Shown: one piece after another, positions 15,425-26,637 of the stretch | Layout of the letters: each line of letters starts with the position of its first letter | How positions within the stretch are numbered: position 1 is the stretch's first letter | Origin: Actinomyces sp. | GTDB taxonomy: Bacteria; Actinomycetota; Actinomycetes; Actinomycetales; Actinomycetaceae | Direction of reading: 5' to 3' | Length of the DNA stretch: 64,000 nucleotides | Assembly (NCBI RefSeq): GCF_030530635.1 | Contig: NZ_JAUMUL010000009.1 | Span: 5,007 to 69,006 of the forward strand | Position numbers and translations under genes: made by a program | The notes under the pieces: model-generated | Database searches by the model: none | What the model saw: only the letters and a program-made list of their open reading frames with translations | What the model was told of the DNA's origin: nothing

Positions 15425-17536
15425 GTGACCCCTAACACGACGCCGCGCACGGCGAAGACGACGCCCACCAGCCACGTAGCCCCCGCCGACCCGGCGGCGC
15501 CCGCACCCGATGAGGTTCCGCAGCCGGCGCCGTACTCCCCGGTAGGCCGTATCCCGGTGACGGAGGTGTTCCCCGTCGTCGAGGACGGTCGCTGGCCCGC
15601 CAAGGCGGTACCGGACGAGGTCTTCCCGGTCCGGGCCACGGTATTCCGGGAGGGACACGACCGCTTCGGGGCAACTGCCGTCCTGGTCCGCCCGGACGGC
15701 AGTGACGGCCCCAGCGCCCGCATGTACGAGGTCGGTATCGGCCTGGACCGCTATGAGACGCACCTGGCCGCAGACGCTCCGGGCGACTGGGGTATCCGTG
15801 TGGAGGGCTGGTCCGACCCCTACGGCACCTGGGCGCACGATGCCGGCGTGAAGGTGCCCGCGGGCATCGACGTAGACCTCATGCTGGAGGAGGGGGCCCG
15901 CGTACTTGAGCGCGCGGCTGCCGTGCCGGACCGGGCAGAGTCCGACACCGAGATCCTGCTTGACGCCGCCGTCGCACTGCGCGACCAGGCCGCCTCGCCC
16001 GCAGAACGGCTGGCCGCCGGGATGTCTGCGGAGGTTACCGGCGCCCTGGAGCGGCTACCGCTGCGCGACCACGTCTCGCCGACTGCCACCTACCCCCTTC
16101 AGGTCGACCGGCGCCGCGCCCTGTCCGGCTCCTGGTATGAGATCTTCCCGCGCTCGCTGGGCGCCCATAAGGACGACCAGGGCATCTGGCACTCCGGCAC
16201 CCTGCAGACGGCGACCCGCCGCCTGGATCGGATCGCCGCCATGGGCTTTGACGTGCTGTACCTGACCCCGATCTCACCCATCGGCACCACCAACCGCAAG
16301 GGCCGTAACAATACGCTCAATGCCGAGCCCGGTGATCCGGGTTCCCCCTACGGTATCGGCTCCCCCGACGGCGGACACGATGCCATCAACCCGGAGCTGG
16401 GCACCTTTGAGGACTTCGACGCCCTAGTGGTGCGCGCCCGCGAACTCGGCATGGAGGTGGCACTGGACCTGGCGCTGCAGTGCTCTCCGGACCACCCCTG
16501 GGTGACCGAGCACCCGGAGTGGTTCACGATTCTGGCCGACGGCTCCATCGCCTACGCCGAGAACCCGCCCAAGAAGTACCAGGACATCTACCCCCTGAAC
16601 TTCGACAACGACCCCGAGGGCATATATCAGGCGATTCTTCAGGTGGTGCGCACCTGGATCAGCCACGGTGTGACGATCTTCCGGGTGGACAACCCCCACA
16701 CCAAGCCCCTGCCCTTCTGGCAGCGGTTGATCCGGCAGGTGCGCGAGGACAACCCCGAGGTGCTGTTCCTGGCGGAGGCCTTCACCCGCCCGGCGATGAT
16801 GCGCACCCTGGCGAAGATCGGCTTCCACCAGTCATACACCTACTTCGCCTGGCGCAACACCAAGCAGGAGCTGACCGAATATCTGGTGGAGCTGTCCCAG
16901 GAGACCGCGCACATCATGCGTCCTACCTTCTGGCCCACCACCCACGACATCCTCACGCCCTTCATGACCAACGGGAAGGTGCCCGCCTTCAAGCTGCGCG
17001 CCGTACTGGCCGCCACGATGTCGCCCACCTGGGGCATCTACTCCGGCTACGAGCTGGCCGAGTCCGTACCGCGTCCGGGCTTCGAGGAGCAGATCGACAA
17101 TGAGAAGTACGAGTTCAAGCAACGCGACTTCGGTGCCGCCCGCGTCAACGGCATTGAGGCTCTGCTCACCCGCCTGAACGCGGCGCGTCAAGCCCACCCG
17201 GCTCTCCAGCAGTTGCGCGACGTGTGGTTCCACCCCACCAGCAACGAGAACCTGATCGCCTACTCCAAGCGGGTGGACGCCGCCCACTCGGCCACCGGCG
17301 AGGACGATGCAGTGCTTACGGTGGTCAATCTCGACCCCTACGGCGCTCAAGAGGGAGAGGTCTATCTGAACCTGGAGCAGTTGGGACTGCCCGGCTGGGT
17401 GGACGGCTCCCGGCCGTTGCTGCGAGTCACCGACGAGCTGACCGGGGACACCTACGACTGGTCGGGGCAGAACTACGTGCGCCTGGACCCGTTCGCGGGC
17501 CGAGTCGCCCACGTCTTCTCCGTCGCACCCCTGTGA
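15425..17536 (+). CDS. glgE: Alpha-1,4-glucan:maltose-1-phosphate maltosyltransferase GlgE
   Basis: About 703 residues. The enzyme adds maltosyl units from alpha-maltose 1-phosphate to growing alpha-1,4-glucan. Domains: a Pro/Ala-rich N-terminal tail (residues 1-45), a beta-sandwich domain, an insert helical domain, and a GH13_3 barrel. Signature residues include WYEIFPRS, the nucleophile in FRVDNPHTKP, the acid/base Glu in FLAEAFTRP, and TTHDILTPF. The phosphate-binding GlgE stretch NPPKKYQDIYP is present. GTG 15425 is chosen from its TACGCT box 6 nt upstream; ATG 15374 is an alternative. treS follows 58 bp downstream and maltokinase, which makes the substrate, after that. Confidence 0.95.
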   Translation: MTPNTTPRTAKTTPTSHVAPADPAAPAPDEVPQPAPYSPVGRIPVTEVFPVVEDGRWPAKAVPDEVFPVRATVFREGHDRFGATAVLVRPDGSDGPSARMYEVGIGLDRYETHLAADAPGDWGIRVEGWSDPYGTWAHDAGVKVPAGIDVDLMLEEGARVLERAAAVPDRAESDTEILLDAAVALRDQAASPAERLAAGMSAEVTGALERLPLRDHVSPTATYPLQVDRRRALSGSWYEIFPRSLGAHKDDQGIWHSGTLQTATRRLDRIAAMGFDVLYLTPISPIGTTNRKGRNNTLNAEPGDPGSPYGIGSPDGGHDAINPELGTFEDFDALVVRARELGMEVALDLALQCSPDHPWVTEHPEWFTILADGSIAYAENPPKKYQDIYPLNFDNDPEGIYQAILQVVRTWISHGVTIFRVDNPHTKPLPFWQRLIRQVREDNPEVLFLAEAFTRPAMMRTLAKIGFHQSYTYFAWRNTKQELTEYLVELSQETAHIMRPTFWPTTHDILTPFMTNGKVPAFKLRAVLAATMSPTWGIYSGYELAESVPRPGFEEQIDNEKYEFKQRDFGAARVNGIEALLTRLNAARQAHPALQQLRDVWFHPTSNENLIAYSKRVDAAHSATGEDDAVLTVVNLDPYGAQEGEVYLNLEQLGLPGWVDGSRPLLRVTDELTGDTYDWSGQNYVRLDPFAGRVAHVFSVAPL

Positions 17537-17594
17537 CGGCTCTCACTTGCCGTCAAATCATCCAGGAACAACTGCCGATAGATGAAGGAGCCCC

Positions 17595-19315
<1,721 letters not shown>

Positions 19316-19319
<4 letters not shown>

Positions 19320-20782
19320 GCAGCCCGAGCACACCGTCCCCCCTGATCTGGCCCGACGATGCCGCCCTACTGCCGGCCTTGAAGACCTGGATGCGGCAGC
19401 GCCGCTGGTACCCGCTCAAGGGGGAGGCCGCCAAAGGTCCCTTGCGGATCGTGCACCGGTGGGAGCCGGTCGACGGGGTCCGCGACCTGCTGGCAGCGGT
19501 CCCCCGCGACGAGGGGGACCCGGTGCTGGTGCACGTTCCTCTGGTGCTGGAGCCGGCCTCCGCTTTGGCCGACTTCATTGCCGTAGACGAGGTCGAGGGC
19601 AATGCGGGATTCGTCATGCCCGGGCCCGACGGCGAGCCGGTAGCGCTGGTCGACGGCGCCCACCACCCCCGCTTCTGGCGTGCCTGGGCCCGCTCTGCCC
19701 TCGCGGCCGGAACGACACTAGGCGATATCGGAGCGCGGGCCATTGTCGAGCGCGCAGACCGGCTGCGGGTAACCACCGGGGAGCAGTCCAATACCTCCGT
19801 GGTAATGCCCGCCCCGGGGGACCGTCCGGCGGCTGGGGACACGGACGCTGCCGCCGGGGACCTGATCGTCAAGCTGTTTCGCGTGCTCGCGCCCGGACGT
19901 AACCCGGATGTGGAGGTGTCGGTAGCTTTGGCGCGTGACGGCTGGGACCGGGTGCGTACCCCGGTGGCCTGGACCACGCTGACATGGACCGATCAGGACA
20001 CCGGCGCCGAGCAGACCGCGGATGGGGCCGTCGCCTGTACCTTCGTACCCCGCGCCGACGACGGCTTCGAACTGTTCTGTGCGCTCGCCGGCGCTGACGA
20101 CTTCGACGGTCCAAAGCGTGCGCGTTCTCTCGCCCTGGCCCGCAATCTCGGCACCACGACCGCCCAGATGCACATACATCTGGCCGCCGCCCTGGGCACC
20201 AGCGAGCCGGATACTCCGGCTGTGCTGGCGCAGACGCTGCACGAGCGGGCCCAATGGGCCATGACCGAGGTGCCTGAGCTGGAGGAGCAGCTGCCGGGCC
20301 TGCGCAACCGCGTCGAGACGGTACTGGCCGAGCTTGCGTCCCTGGACCAGCTGGAGGCGGCCACACGGGTGCATGGTGACTACCACCTGGGGCAGGTGCT
20401 GCACGCCGTCGAGGAGGAGAACTGGTACGTGTTGGACTTCGAGGGTGAGCCGCTGCGTCCACTGGCTGAGCGCAGTCGCCCGGACCAGCCCCTGCGTGAC
20501 GTCGCGGGCATGTTGCGCTCCTTCGACTACGCGGCCGAGGTGGGCCACGCCGCGCAACCAGACTGGTTGGGAGCCGTGCGCGGCGCCTTCCTGGATGGGT
20601 ATTGGGCCACCGCTGCGGGAACTGCGCCCGGTCCTGGTCCGCGGCCTGATCAGCGAGAGGTCACACTGCTGAACGCCCTGGAACTAGACAAGGCCCTGTA
20701 TGAGGCGGTCTACGAGGCCCGTAACCGCCCCGACTGGATCGCAATTCCACTGCATGGAATCGAGGTGATTCTAACCACCTGA
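19316..20782 (+). CDS. mak: Maltokinase (Mak/Pep2)
   Basis: A 488-residue kinase that phosphorylates maltose to alpha-maltose 1-phosphate with ATP. The N-terminal cap carries WMRQRRWYP; the kinase core has VIVKLFR-like (LIVKLFRVLAPGRNPDVE) and the catalytic HGDYHLGQVL (around residue 355) followed by the metal-binding VLDFEGEP. ATG 19316 overlaps the treS stop (ATGA) and has GAGGAGG 5 nt before it. The gene completes the treS-mak-glgE set, and glgB follows after 112 bp. Confidence 0.93.
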
Positions 20783-20894
20783 CACCCAGTTGTCTGGCGC
20801 CGCCGACGGCACTCGCGCGAGACACGTCCTCCACGCCGGGTTGCACCGGTATAAAGTCCCCCTTCAGCCGGTCACCGCATGGGAGAGTGAGAAC

Positions 20895-23147
20895 ATGACC
20901 GACGTCACCAGCCCCGAGCCCGCCCCCGAATCCAACAACGCCGCGCCGCCGGAGTCCACGGGCCCCGCACCCGTCCCGGTGGACCCCTGGGTCCTCGCGG
21001 ATGTCGCCTACGCCCGTTACCACAATCCGCACGAGGTGCTCGGCGCCCATGTGGGAGCCGACGGCGTAACCATCCGCACCGTGCGCCACCTGGCCGACGC
21101 CGTCGTGGTAGTGACACCCGCGGGCTCCTTCCCCGCCCGGCACGAGCAGGACGGCGTGTGGGTCGCCGTCGTCCCCGGGGACGAGATTCCGGACTACCGG
21201 ATCGAGGTGACCTACGGGGAGGAGACCATCACCGTCGACGACCCCTACCGGTTCCTGCCCACGCTCGGAGAGATGGACACCTACCTGATCTCCGAGGGCC
21301 GCCACGAGGAACTCTGGGAGGTCCTCGGCGCACACATCAAGCACTACTCCGGCACCATGGGGGACGTCGAGGGCGTCGCTTTCGCCGTGTGGGCCCCCAA
21401 CGCCCGCGCCGTGCGCGTGGTCGGCGACTTCAACTACTGGGACGGTACGGCCTCCGCCATGCGCTCCCTGGGCGCCTCCGGAGTGTGGGAGTTGTTCATC
21501 CCCGGTGTGGGCGTGGGCGCCCGTTACAAGTTCGAACTTTGCTTCCAGGACGGCTCCTGGCACCAGAAGGCCGACCCCATGGCCCGTGCCACCGAGGTCC
21601 CTCCCGCCACCGCATCCGTAGTCACCGACCGCTTCCACGAGTGGGGCGATGAGGAGTGGATGTCCCGCCGCGCAGTCACCGACCCGCACTCCGGGCCGAT
21701 GAGCGTCTACGAGGTGCACATCGGCTCCTGGCGGCAGGGGCTGGGATACCGGGGCCTGGCCGATGAGCTGGTCCCCTACGTCAAGGATGCCGGCTTCACT
21801 CACGTGGAGTTCATGCCGGTGGCCGAGCACCCCTTCGGCGGGTCCTGGGGCTACCAGGTCTCCGGCTACTACGCCCCCACCGCGCGCTTCGGAACCCCGG
21901 ATGACTTCAAGTACCTGGTGGATAAGCTTCACCAGGCCGGCATCGGGGTTCTCCTGGACTGGGTGCCCGCGCATTTCCCCAAGGACGAGTGGGCGCTGGC
22001 GCGTTTCGACGGCACTCCCCTGTACGAGGACCCGGATCCGCAGCGCGGTGAGCACCCCGACTGGGGCACCTACGTGTTCAACTTCGGCCGCAATGAGGTG
22101 CGCAACTTCCTGGTGGCCAACGCCCTTTACTGGCTGGGCGAGTTCCACATTGATGGGCTGCGCGTGGACGCCGTCGCCTCCATGCTCTACCTGGACTACT
22201 CCCGTGAGGAGGGCCAGTGGCACCCCAACCAGTTCGGCGGCCGGGAGAACCTGGAGGCGATCAGCTTCCTGCAGGAGGCCACTGCCACCGCCTACCGGAA
22301 GAACCCGGGCACCGTCATGATCGCCGAGGAGTCCACCGCCTGGCCGGGGGTGACCGCCCCCACCGAGTACGGCGGTCTGGGCTTCGGCCTGAAGTGGAAC
22401 ATGGGGTGGATGAACGACACCCTGCGCTACCTGGCCGAGGAGCCCATCAACCGCCGCTACCACCACGGCGAACTGACCTTCTCCCTGGTGTACGCCTTCT
22501 CCGAACAGTTCATCCTGCCGCTGAGCCACGATGAGGTCGTGCACGGCAAGGGTTCGCTGCTGTCCAAGATGCCCGGCGACGCCTGGCAGGAACTGGCCGG
22601 CCTGCGCGCCCTGTACGCCTACCAGTGGTCCCACCCCGGTAAGCAGCTGCTGTTCATGGGCCAGGAGTTCGGGCAGGGCGCCGAGTGGAACTCGGACAAC
22701 TCCCTGGACTGGTGGATCCTGGACGACCCGGGCCACACCGGCCTGCTGCGGCTGGTCAGCGACCTGAACGCCTTCTACAAGGACTCCCCCGCCCTGTGGT
22801 CGGACGACTTCTCCCACCGCGGCTTCGAGTGGATCGAGGCCGGTGACGGCGATCACAACGTGCTGTCCTACCTGCGCAAGGGAACCGGCCCGGACGGACG
22901 CTCGGACCTGGTGGCGGTGATCGTCAACTTCGCCGGCACCCCGCACGAGGGCTACCGGGTGGGCCTGCCCTTCGCCGGCGGCTGGGACGAGGTCATCAAC
23001 ACCGACGCCCCCGAGTACGGCGGCTCCGGCGTGGGCAACCTCGGGCACGTCGAGGCCGAAGAGCTGCCCTGGAACGGCCGCCCCGCCTCCGTACGGCTGC
23101 GGATCCCCCCGATGGGCGCCATCTTCCTGCGCCCGTCACGAGACTGA
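20895..23147 (+). CDS. glgB: 1,4-alpha-glucan branching enzyme GlgB
   Basis: A 750-residue GH13_9 enzyme that makes alpha-1,6 branches. Order: a short Pro-rich tail, an N1 beta domain (NPHEVLGAH), a CBM48 domain (GVAFAVWAPNARAVRVVGDFN), then the barrel with DWVPAHFPKD, the nucleophile in DGLRVDAVASMLYLDY, the acid Glu in MIAEESTAWP, and LPLSHDEVVHGKGS. All catalytic residues are present. ATG 20895 follows GGGAGAGTGA with good spacing; an upstream in-frame ATG at 20790 lacks a ribosome binding site. A strong terminator lies 39 bp after the stop. Confidence 0.97.
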   Translation: MTDVTSPEPAPESNNAAPPESTGPAPVPVDPWVLADVAYARYHNPHEVLGAHVGADGVTIRTVRHLADAVVVVTPAGSFPARHEQDGVWVAVVPGDEIPDYRIEVTYGEETITVDDPYRFLPTLGEMDTYLISEGRHEELWEVLGAHIKHYSGTMGDVEGVAFAVWAPNARAVRVVGDFNYWDGTASAMRSLGASGVWELFIPGVGVGARYKFELCFQDGSWHQKADPMARATEVPPATASVVTDRFHEWGDEEWMSRRAVTDPHSGPMSVYEVHIGSWRQGLGYRGLADELVPYVKDAGFTHVEFMPVAEHPFGGSWGYQVSGYYAPTARFGTPDDFKYLVDKLHQAGIGVLLDWVPAHFPKDEWALARFDGTPLYEDPDPQRGEHPDWGTYVFNFGRNEVRNFLVANALYWLGEFHIDGLRVDAVASMLYLDYSREEGQWHPNQFGGRENLEAISFLQEATATAYRKNPGTVMIAEESTAWPGVTAPTEYGGLGFGLKWNMGWMNDTLRYLAEEPINRRYHHGELTFSLVYAFSEQFILPLSHDEVVHGKGSLLSKMPGDAWQELAGLRALYAYQWSHPGKQLLFMGQEFGQGAEWNSDNSLDWWILDDPGHTGLLRLVSDLNAFYKDSPALWSDDFSHRGFEWIEAGDGDHNVLSYLRKGTGPDGRSDLVAVIVNFAGTPHEGYRVGLPFAGGWDEVINTDAPEYGGSGVGNLGHVEAEELPWNGRPASVRLRIPPMGAIFLRPSRD

Positions 23148-23185
23148 GGCTCTGAGGCGATAGCCGATCGCCCGCCCTCCTTAGA

Positions 23186-23228
23186 CGTGTCGGGGCCGTC
23201 GCCTGGTGCGGCGGCCCCGACGCGTTTT
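23186..23228 (+). terminator. Rho-independent terminator after glgB
   Basis: A 12-bp stem (CGTGTCGGGGCC with GGCCCCGACGCG, one G-T pair) encloses a 15-nt loop and is followed at once by TTTT. It separates glgB from glgP. The rest of the 356-bp gap to glgP holds no gene; TAGTCT at 23483-23488 with TG three bases before it may be the glgP -10 box. Confidence 0.85.
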
Positions 23229-23503
23229 GCCGGGCGGCTCCGGCGCGTCTCACACGTCCGCCCGGGGGTGGAGGATCGGCCCTTATGACGCCGTTTGACG
23301 ACGTCTGCAGCCCGGACCGCGGCCACGACCACACCGGTGTGAGCAACAAACCTGCGCGGTGACGTTGCCGAGACCGGTATGGTCCGGATGCGTGCATGTA
23401 TGCAGTCCCCGCCCCAAGCAGCGAGACCCGCGATATGTACTCATTTTCTGCCGTTGCACTCTCATCGCAACGGCGGCCTGTGTAGTCTGACAAGGGAAGA
23501 AGA

Positions 23504-25861
23504 ATGACGCAGAACCTGGCCCAGACCGTACCCTCACAGGTCCGGTCCGCCTCGGGTCGTCCCGCCGGCGCCTCCACGCAGATGGAAGTGTGGCAGGGGC
23601 TTTCCGCGGCTGTCGTCGACGCCATAGCGGACGACTGGCACGCCACCGAGCAGAAGTATCGTGCCGGCAGGATGGAGCACTACTTCTCCGCCGAGTTCCT
23701 TGAGGGACGTGCCCTGCTGAACAACCTGACCAACCTCGGCCTGGTCGAAGAGGCCACCCGAGCCGTGAACGCCTTCGGCCAGAATCTCACCGACATCTTG
23801 GAGCAGGAGCCCGACGCCGCCCTGGGCAACGGCGGGCTCGGACGTCTGGCCGCCTGCTTCCTGGACTCCTGCGCAACCCTGGAGCTGCCGGTGGCCGGAT
23901 ACGGAATCCTGTACCGCTATGGCCTGTTCAAGCAGCTGTTCGAGGACGGCTTCCAGACCGAGCATCCGGACCCGTGGATGGAGGAGGGCTATCCCTTCGT
24001 CATCCGCCGTGAGGAGGCGCAGCGCATCGTCCGCTACGACGACCTGACCGTGCGCGCCGTTCCCTACGACATGCCGATCACAGGATACGGCACCAAGAAC
24101 GTGGTCACGCTGCGGCTGTGGCGGGCCGAGCCCATGGAGGAGTTCGACTACGACGCCTTCAACTCCCAGCGCTTCACCGACGCCATCGTTGAACGCGAGC
24201 GCACCGCGGACATCTCCCGCGTGCTCTACCCCAACGACACCACCTATGAGGGCAAAGTCCTGCGGGTGCGCCAGCAGTACTTCTTCTGCTCCGCCTCCCT
24301 GCAGGAGATCGTGGACAACTATGTATCCCACCACGGCGAGGATCTGAGCGGCTTCGCCGACTTCAACTCCGTTCAGCTCAACGACACCCACCCGGTGCTC
24401 GCCATTCCCGAGCTCATGCGCCTGCTGATGGACGAGCACCACCTGGGTTGGGATGAGGCCTGGAGTGTAGTCACCAAGACCTTCGCCTACACCAATCACA
24501 CGGTGCTGGCCGAGGCCCTGGAGACCTGGGAGATGTCGATCTTCGAGCGCCTGTTCCCGCGCATCACCGAGATCGTCCGGGAGATCGACCGTCGTTTCCG
24601 TCAGGACATGGCCAAGCGCGGCGTCGACCAGATGCGCATCGACTACATGGCGCCCCTGGCCGGTGACAAGGTCCGCATGGCCTGGATCGCCTGCTACGCC
24701 TCCTACTCCATCAACGGCGTGGCCGCGCTGCACACCGAGATCATCAAGCGCGACACCCTCAAGGAGTGGCACGACATCTGGCCCGAGCGCTTCAACAACA
24801 AGACCAACGGTGTGACCCCGCGCCGCTGGCTGCGCCAATGCAACCCGCGTCTGTCCGTGCTACTGGACGAGGTCACCGGTTCCGACGCCTGGGTCAAGGA
24901 CCTGTCGCTGCTCGGCGCGCATACCGACGCCGCCGATGACGCGCTGCTGGACCGTCTGGCCGAGATCAAGCACGCCAACAAGGTGGACTTCGCCGCCTGG
25001 GTGGCTGAGCGCGAGGGCATCGAGATCGACCCCGACGCCATCTTCGACGTGCAGATCAAGCGTCTGCACGAGTACAAGCGCCAGCTGCTCAATGCGATCT
25101 ACATCCTGGACCTGTACTTCCGCATGAAGGAGGACCCGTCACTGCAGGTGCCGCCGCGGGTGTTCATCTTCGGTGCCAAGGCCGCCCCCGGCTACGTCCG
25201 TGCCAAGGCGATCATCAAGCTGATCAACGCCATCGCGGAACTGGTGAACAACGACCCGGTGGTCTCTAAGACCCTTAAGGTCGTGTTCATTCACAATTAC
25301 AATGTCTCCCCCGCCGAGCACATCATCCCGGCCGCCGACGTTTCCGAGCAGATCTCCATGGCCGGGAAGGAGGCCTCCGGCACGTCCAATATGAAGTTCA
25401 TGATGAACGGCGCCCTGACCCTGGGCACGCTCGACGGCGCGAACGTGGAGATCCTGGACGCCGTCGGGGATGAGAACGCATACATCTTCGGTGCCACCGA
25501 GGACGAGCTGCCGGCCCTGCGCGCCACCTACGATCCGCACGCCACCTACGAGTCCGTCCCCGGCCTCAAGCGGGTACTGGATGCCTTCACCGACGGCACC
25601 CTGGATGACAACGGCTCCGGCTGGTTCGCGGATCTGCGCCGCAGCCTGCTGGAGGGTGGTGACGCCGACGTGTACTACGTGCTCGGTGACTTCGCCGCCT
25701 ACCGGGAGACCAAGGACGCCATGGCTGCCGACTACGCCGACCAGCGCGCCTGGCAGCGCAAGGCGTGGGTGAACATCACCCGCTCCGGCCGCTTCTCCTC
25801 CGACCGCACCATCAGCGACTACGCCGAGGTGTGGGGTATCGAGCCGCAGCCGGTCGCCTGA
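23504..25861 (+). CDS. glgP: Glycogen/maltodextrin phosphorylase GlgP
   Basis: A 785-residue GT35 phosphorylase that releases glucose 1-phosphate from alpha-1,4-glucan ends with pyridoxal phosphate. The PLP-lysine motif EASGTSNMKFMMNGALTLGT lies near residue 630; the glucose site stretch (DAALGNGGLGRLAACFLDS) is near 105; HNYNVSPAEHIIPAADVSEQ is intact. ATG 23504 has GGGAAGAAG just upstream. The gene is transcribed from its own promoter after the glgB terminator and ends facing the aldolase gene across a shared hairpin. The early part (residues 1-30) is Ser/Gln/Ala-rich and poorly conserved. Confidence 0.97.
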   Translation: MTQNLAQTVPSQVRSASGRPAGASTQMEVWQGLSAAVVDAIADDWHATEQKYRAGRMEHYFSAEFLEGRALLNNLTNLGLVEEATRAVNAFGQNLTDILEQEPDAALGNGGLGRLAACFLDSCATLELPVAGYGILYRYGLFKQLFEDGFQTEHPDPWMEEGYPFVIRREEAQRIVRYDDLTVRAVPYDMPITGYGTKNVVTLRLWRAEPMEEFDYDAFNSQRFTDAIVERERTADISRVLYPNDTTYEGKVLRVRQQYFFCSASLQEIVDNYVSHHGEDLSGFADFNSVQLNDTHPVLAIPELMRLLMDEHHLGWDEAWSVVTKTFAYTNHTVLAEALETWEMSIFERLFPRITEIVREIDRRFRQDMAKRGVDQMRIDYMAPLAGDKVRMAWIACYASYSINGVAALHTEIIKRDTLKEWHDIWPERFNNKTNGVTPRRWLRQCNPRLSVLLDEVTGSDAWVKDLSLLGAHTDAADDALLDRLAEIKHANKVDFAAWVAEREGIEIDPDAIFDVQIKRLHEYKRQLLNAIYILDLYFRMKEDPSLQVPPRVFIFGAKAAPGYVRAKAIIKLINAIAELVNNDPVVSKTLKVVFIHNYNVSPAEHIIPAADVSEQISMAGKEASGTSNMKFMMNGALTLGTLDGANVEILDAVGDENAYIFGATEDELPALRATYDPHATYESVPGLKRVLDAFTDGTLDDNGSGWFADLRRSLLEGGDADVYYVLGDFAAYRETKDAMAADYADQRAWQRKAWVNITRSGRFSSDRTISDYAEVWGIEPQPVA

Positions 25862-25885
25862 CGGCTACGAACTTGGGCCAGTAGC

Positions 25886-25924
25886 GACGGCGCCCGTCCC
25901 CGGCGAAGGGGGGCGGGCGCCGTC
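25886..25924. terminator. Bidirectional terminator between glgP and the aldolase gene
   Basis: An 11-bp perfect stem (GACGGCGCCCG/CGGGCGCCGTC) lies between two convergent stops, 25 bp after glgP and 10 bp from the aldolase stop, so it can serve both strands. Confidence 0.75.
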
Positions 25925-25934
25925 GTCGTGTCTG

Positions 25935-26603
25935 TCAGGCGATGCCCGGGGCGGAGAAGGCGGCCTGGAAGTCGGCGGCGAAGGCGTCCACCGCCAGCTC
26001 CACCTGCGGCAGGGCCAGCATGGCGTCCAACACGTCGGCACCAATGGTCGCGGTGTGAGCGCCGGCGGCTCCGGCGTCGGTGACTTGCTTGACGTTCTTG
26101 AAGCTGGCCGCCAAGATCCGCGTCGGCACCCCCTCCCGGTCTATGTCCTGGCGCAGTGCGCGGATCACCGCGTAGGGGTCCACGTCCGCATTGGACATGC
26201 GGTTGATGTACGGGGCGAGGCAGTCCGCCCCGGCCGCGGTCGCCAGCAGCCCCTGCGCCGTGGAGTAGATGGCCGTCGCGGTCACGCGAGCCCCCTGATC
26301 CTTGAGCCGCCGCATAGCCGGCAGCCCGGCCGCCGTCGTCGGTATCTTGATGAAGGTGGGCTCCCCCACCAGCTCGCGGATGGTGTCGGCCTCCCGCAGC
26401 ATGCCCTCGGTGTCTCGGGCGACCACTTGCACGTGGAGTTCCCGGTCCCCGACCAGCTCCCGGATCGCACGCAGGTCGCCCTTGAAGTCCGTCAGGCCAC
26501 CGGCCTTGAGAATAGACGGGTTCGTGGTGACCCCGATGAGGGGGAAGGAGTTCAGTGCCCGCTCGACCCGATCCAGCCGCGCATCGTCAATCAGGAACCG
26601 CAT
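25935..26603 (-). CDS. fsa: Fructose-6-phosphate aldolase/transaldolase-like protein (FSA/TalC type)
   Basis: A 222-residue class I aldolase, the size of FsaA/FsaB and much shorter than true transaldolase. The Schiff-base Lys is K86 in FIKIPTTAAGL; VTTNPSIL (residue 25) and VTATAIYS are the other family marks. ATG 26603 is chosen because AGGAG lies 6-7 nt upstream; ATG 26609 is too close. It is the last gene of the DeoR-glycyl radical enzyme operon, 34 bp after the radical enzyme. In E. coli, FsaA/FsaB accompany YbiW/PflD and are reported to split 1-deoxyfructose 6-phosphate into glyceraldehyde 3-phosphate and hydroxyacetone. That role is inferred here. Confidence 0.9.
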   Translation of the reverse strand: MRFLIDDARLDRVERALNSFPLIGVTTNPSILKAGGLTDFKGDLRAIRELVGDRELHVQVVARDTEGMLREADTIRELVGEPTFIKIPTTAAGLPAMRRLKDQGARVTATAIYSTAQGLLATAAGADCLAPYINRMSNADVDPYAVIRALRQDIDREGVPTRILAASFKNVKQVTDAGAAGAHTATIGADVLDAMLALPQVELAVDAFAADFQAAFSAPGIA

Positions 26604-26637
26604 GGTCATCTCCTGCCTCGTCGTTGGATGCCGGCCG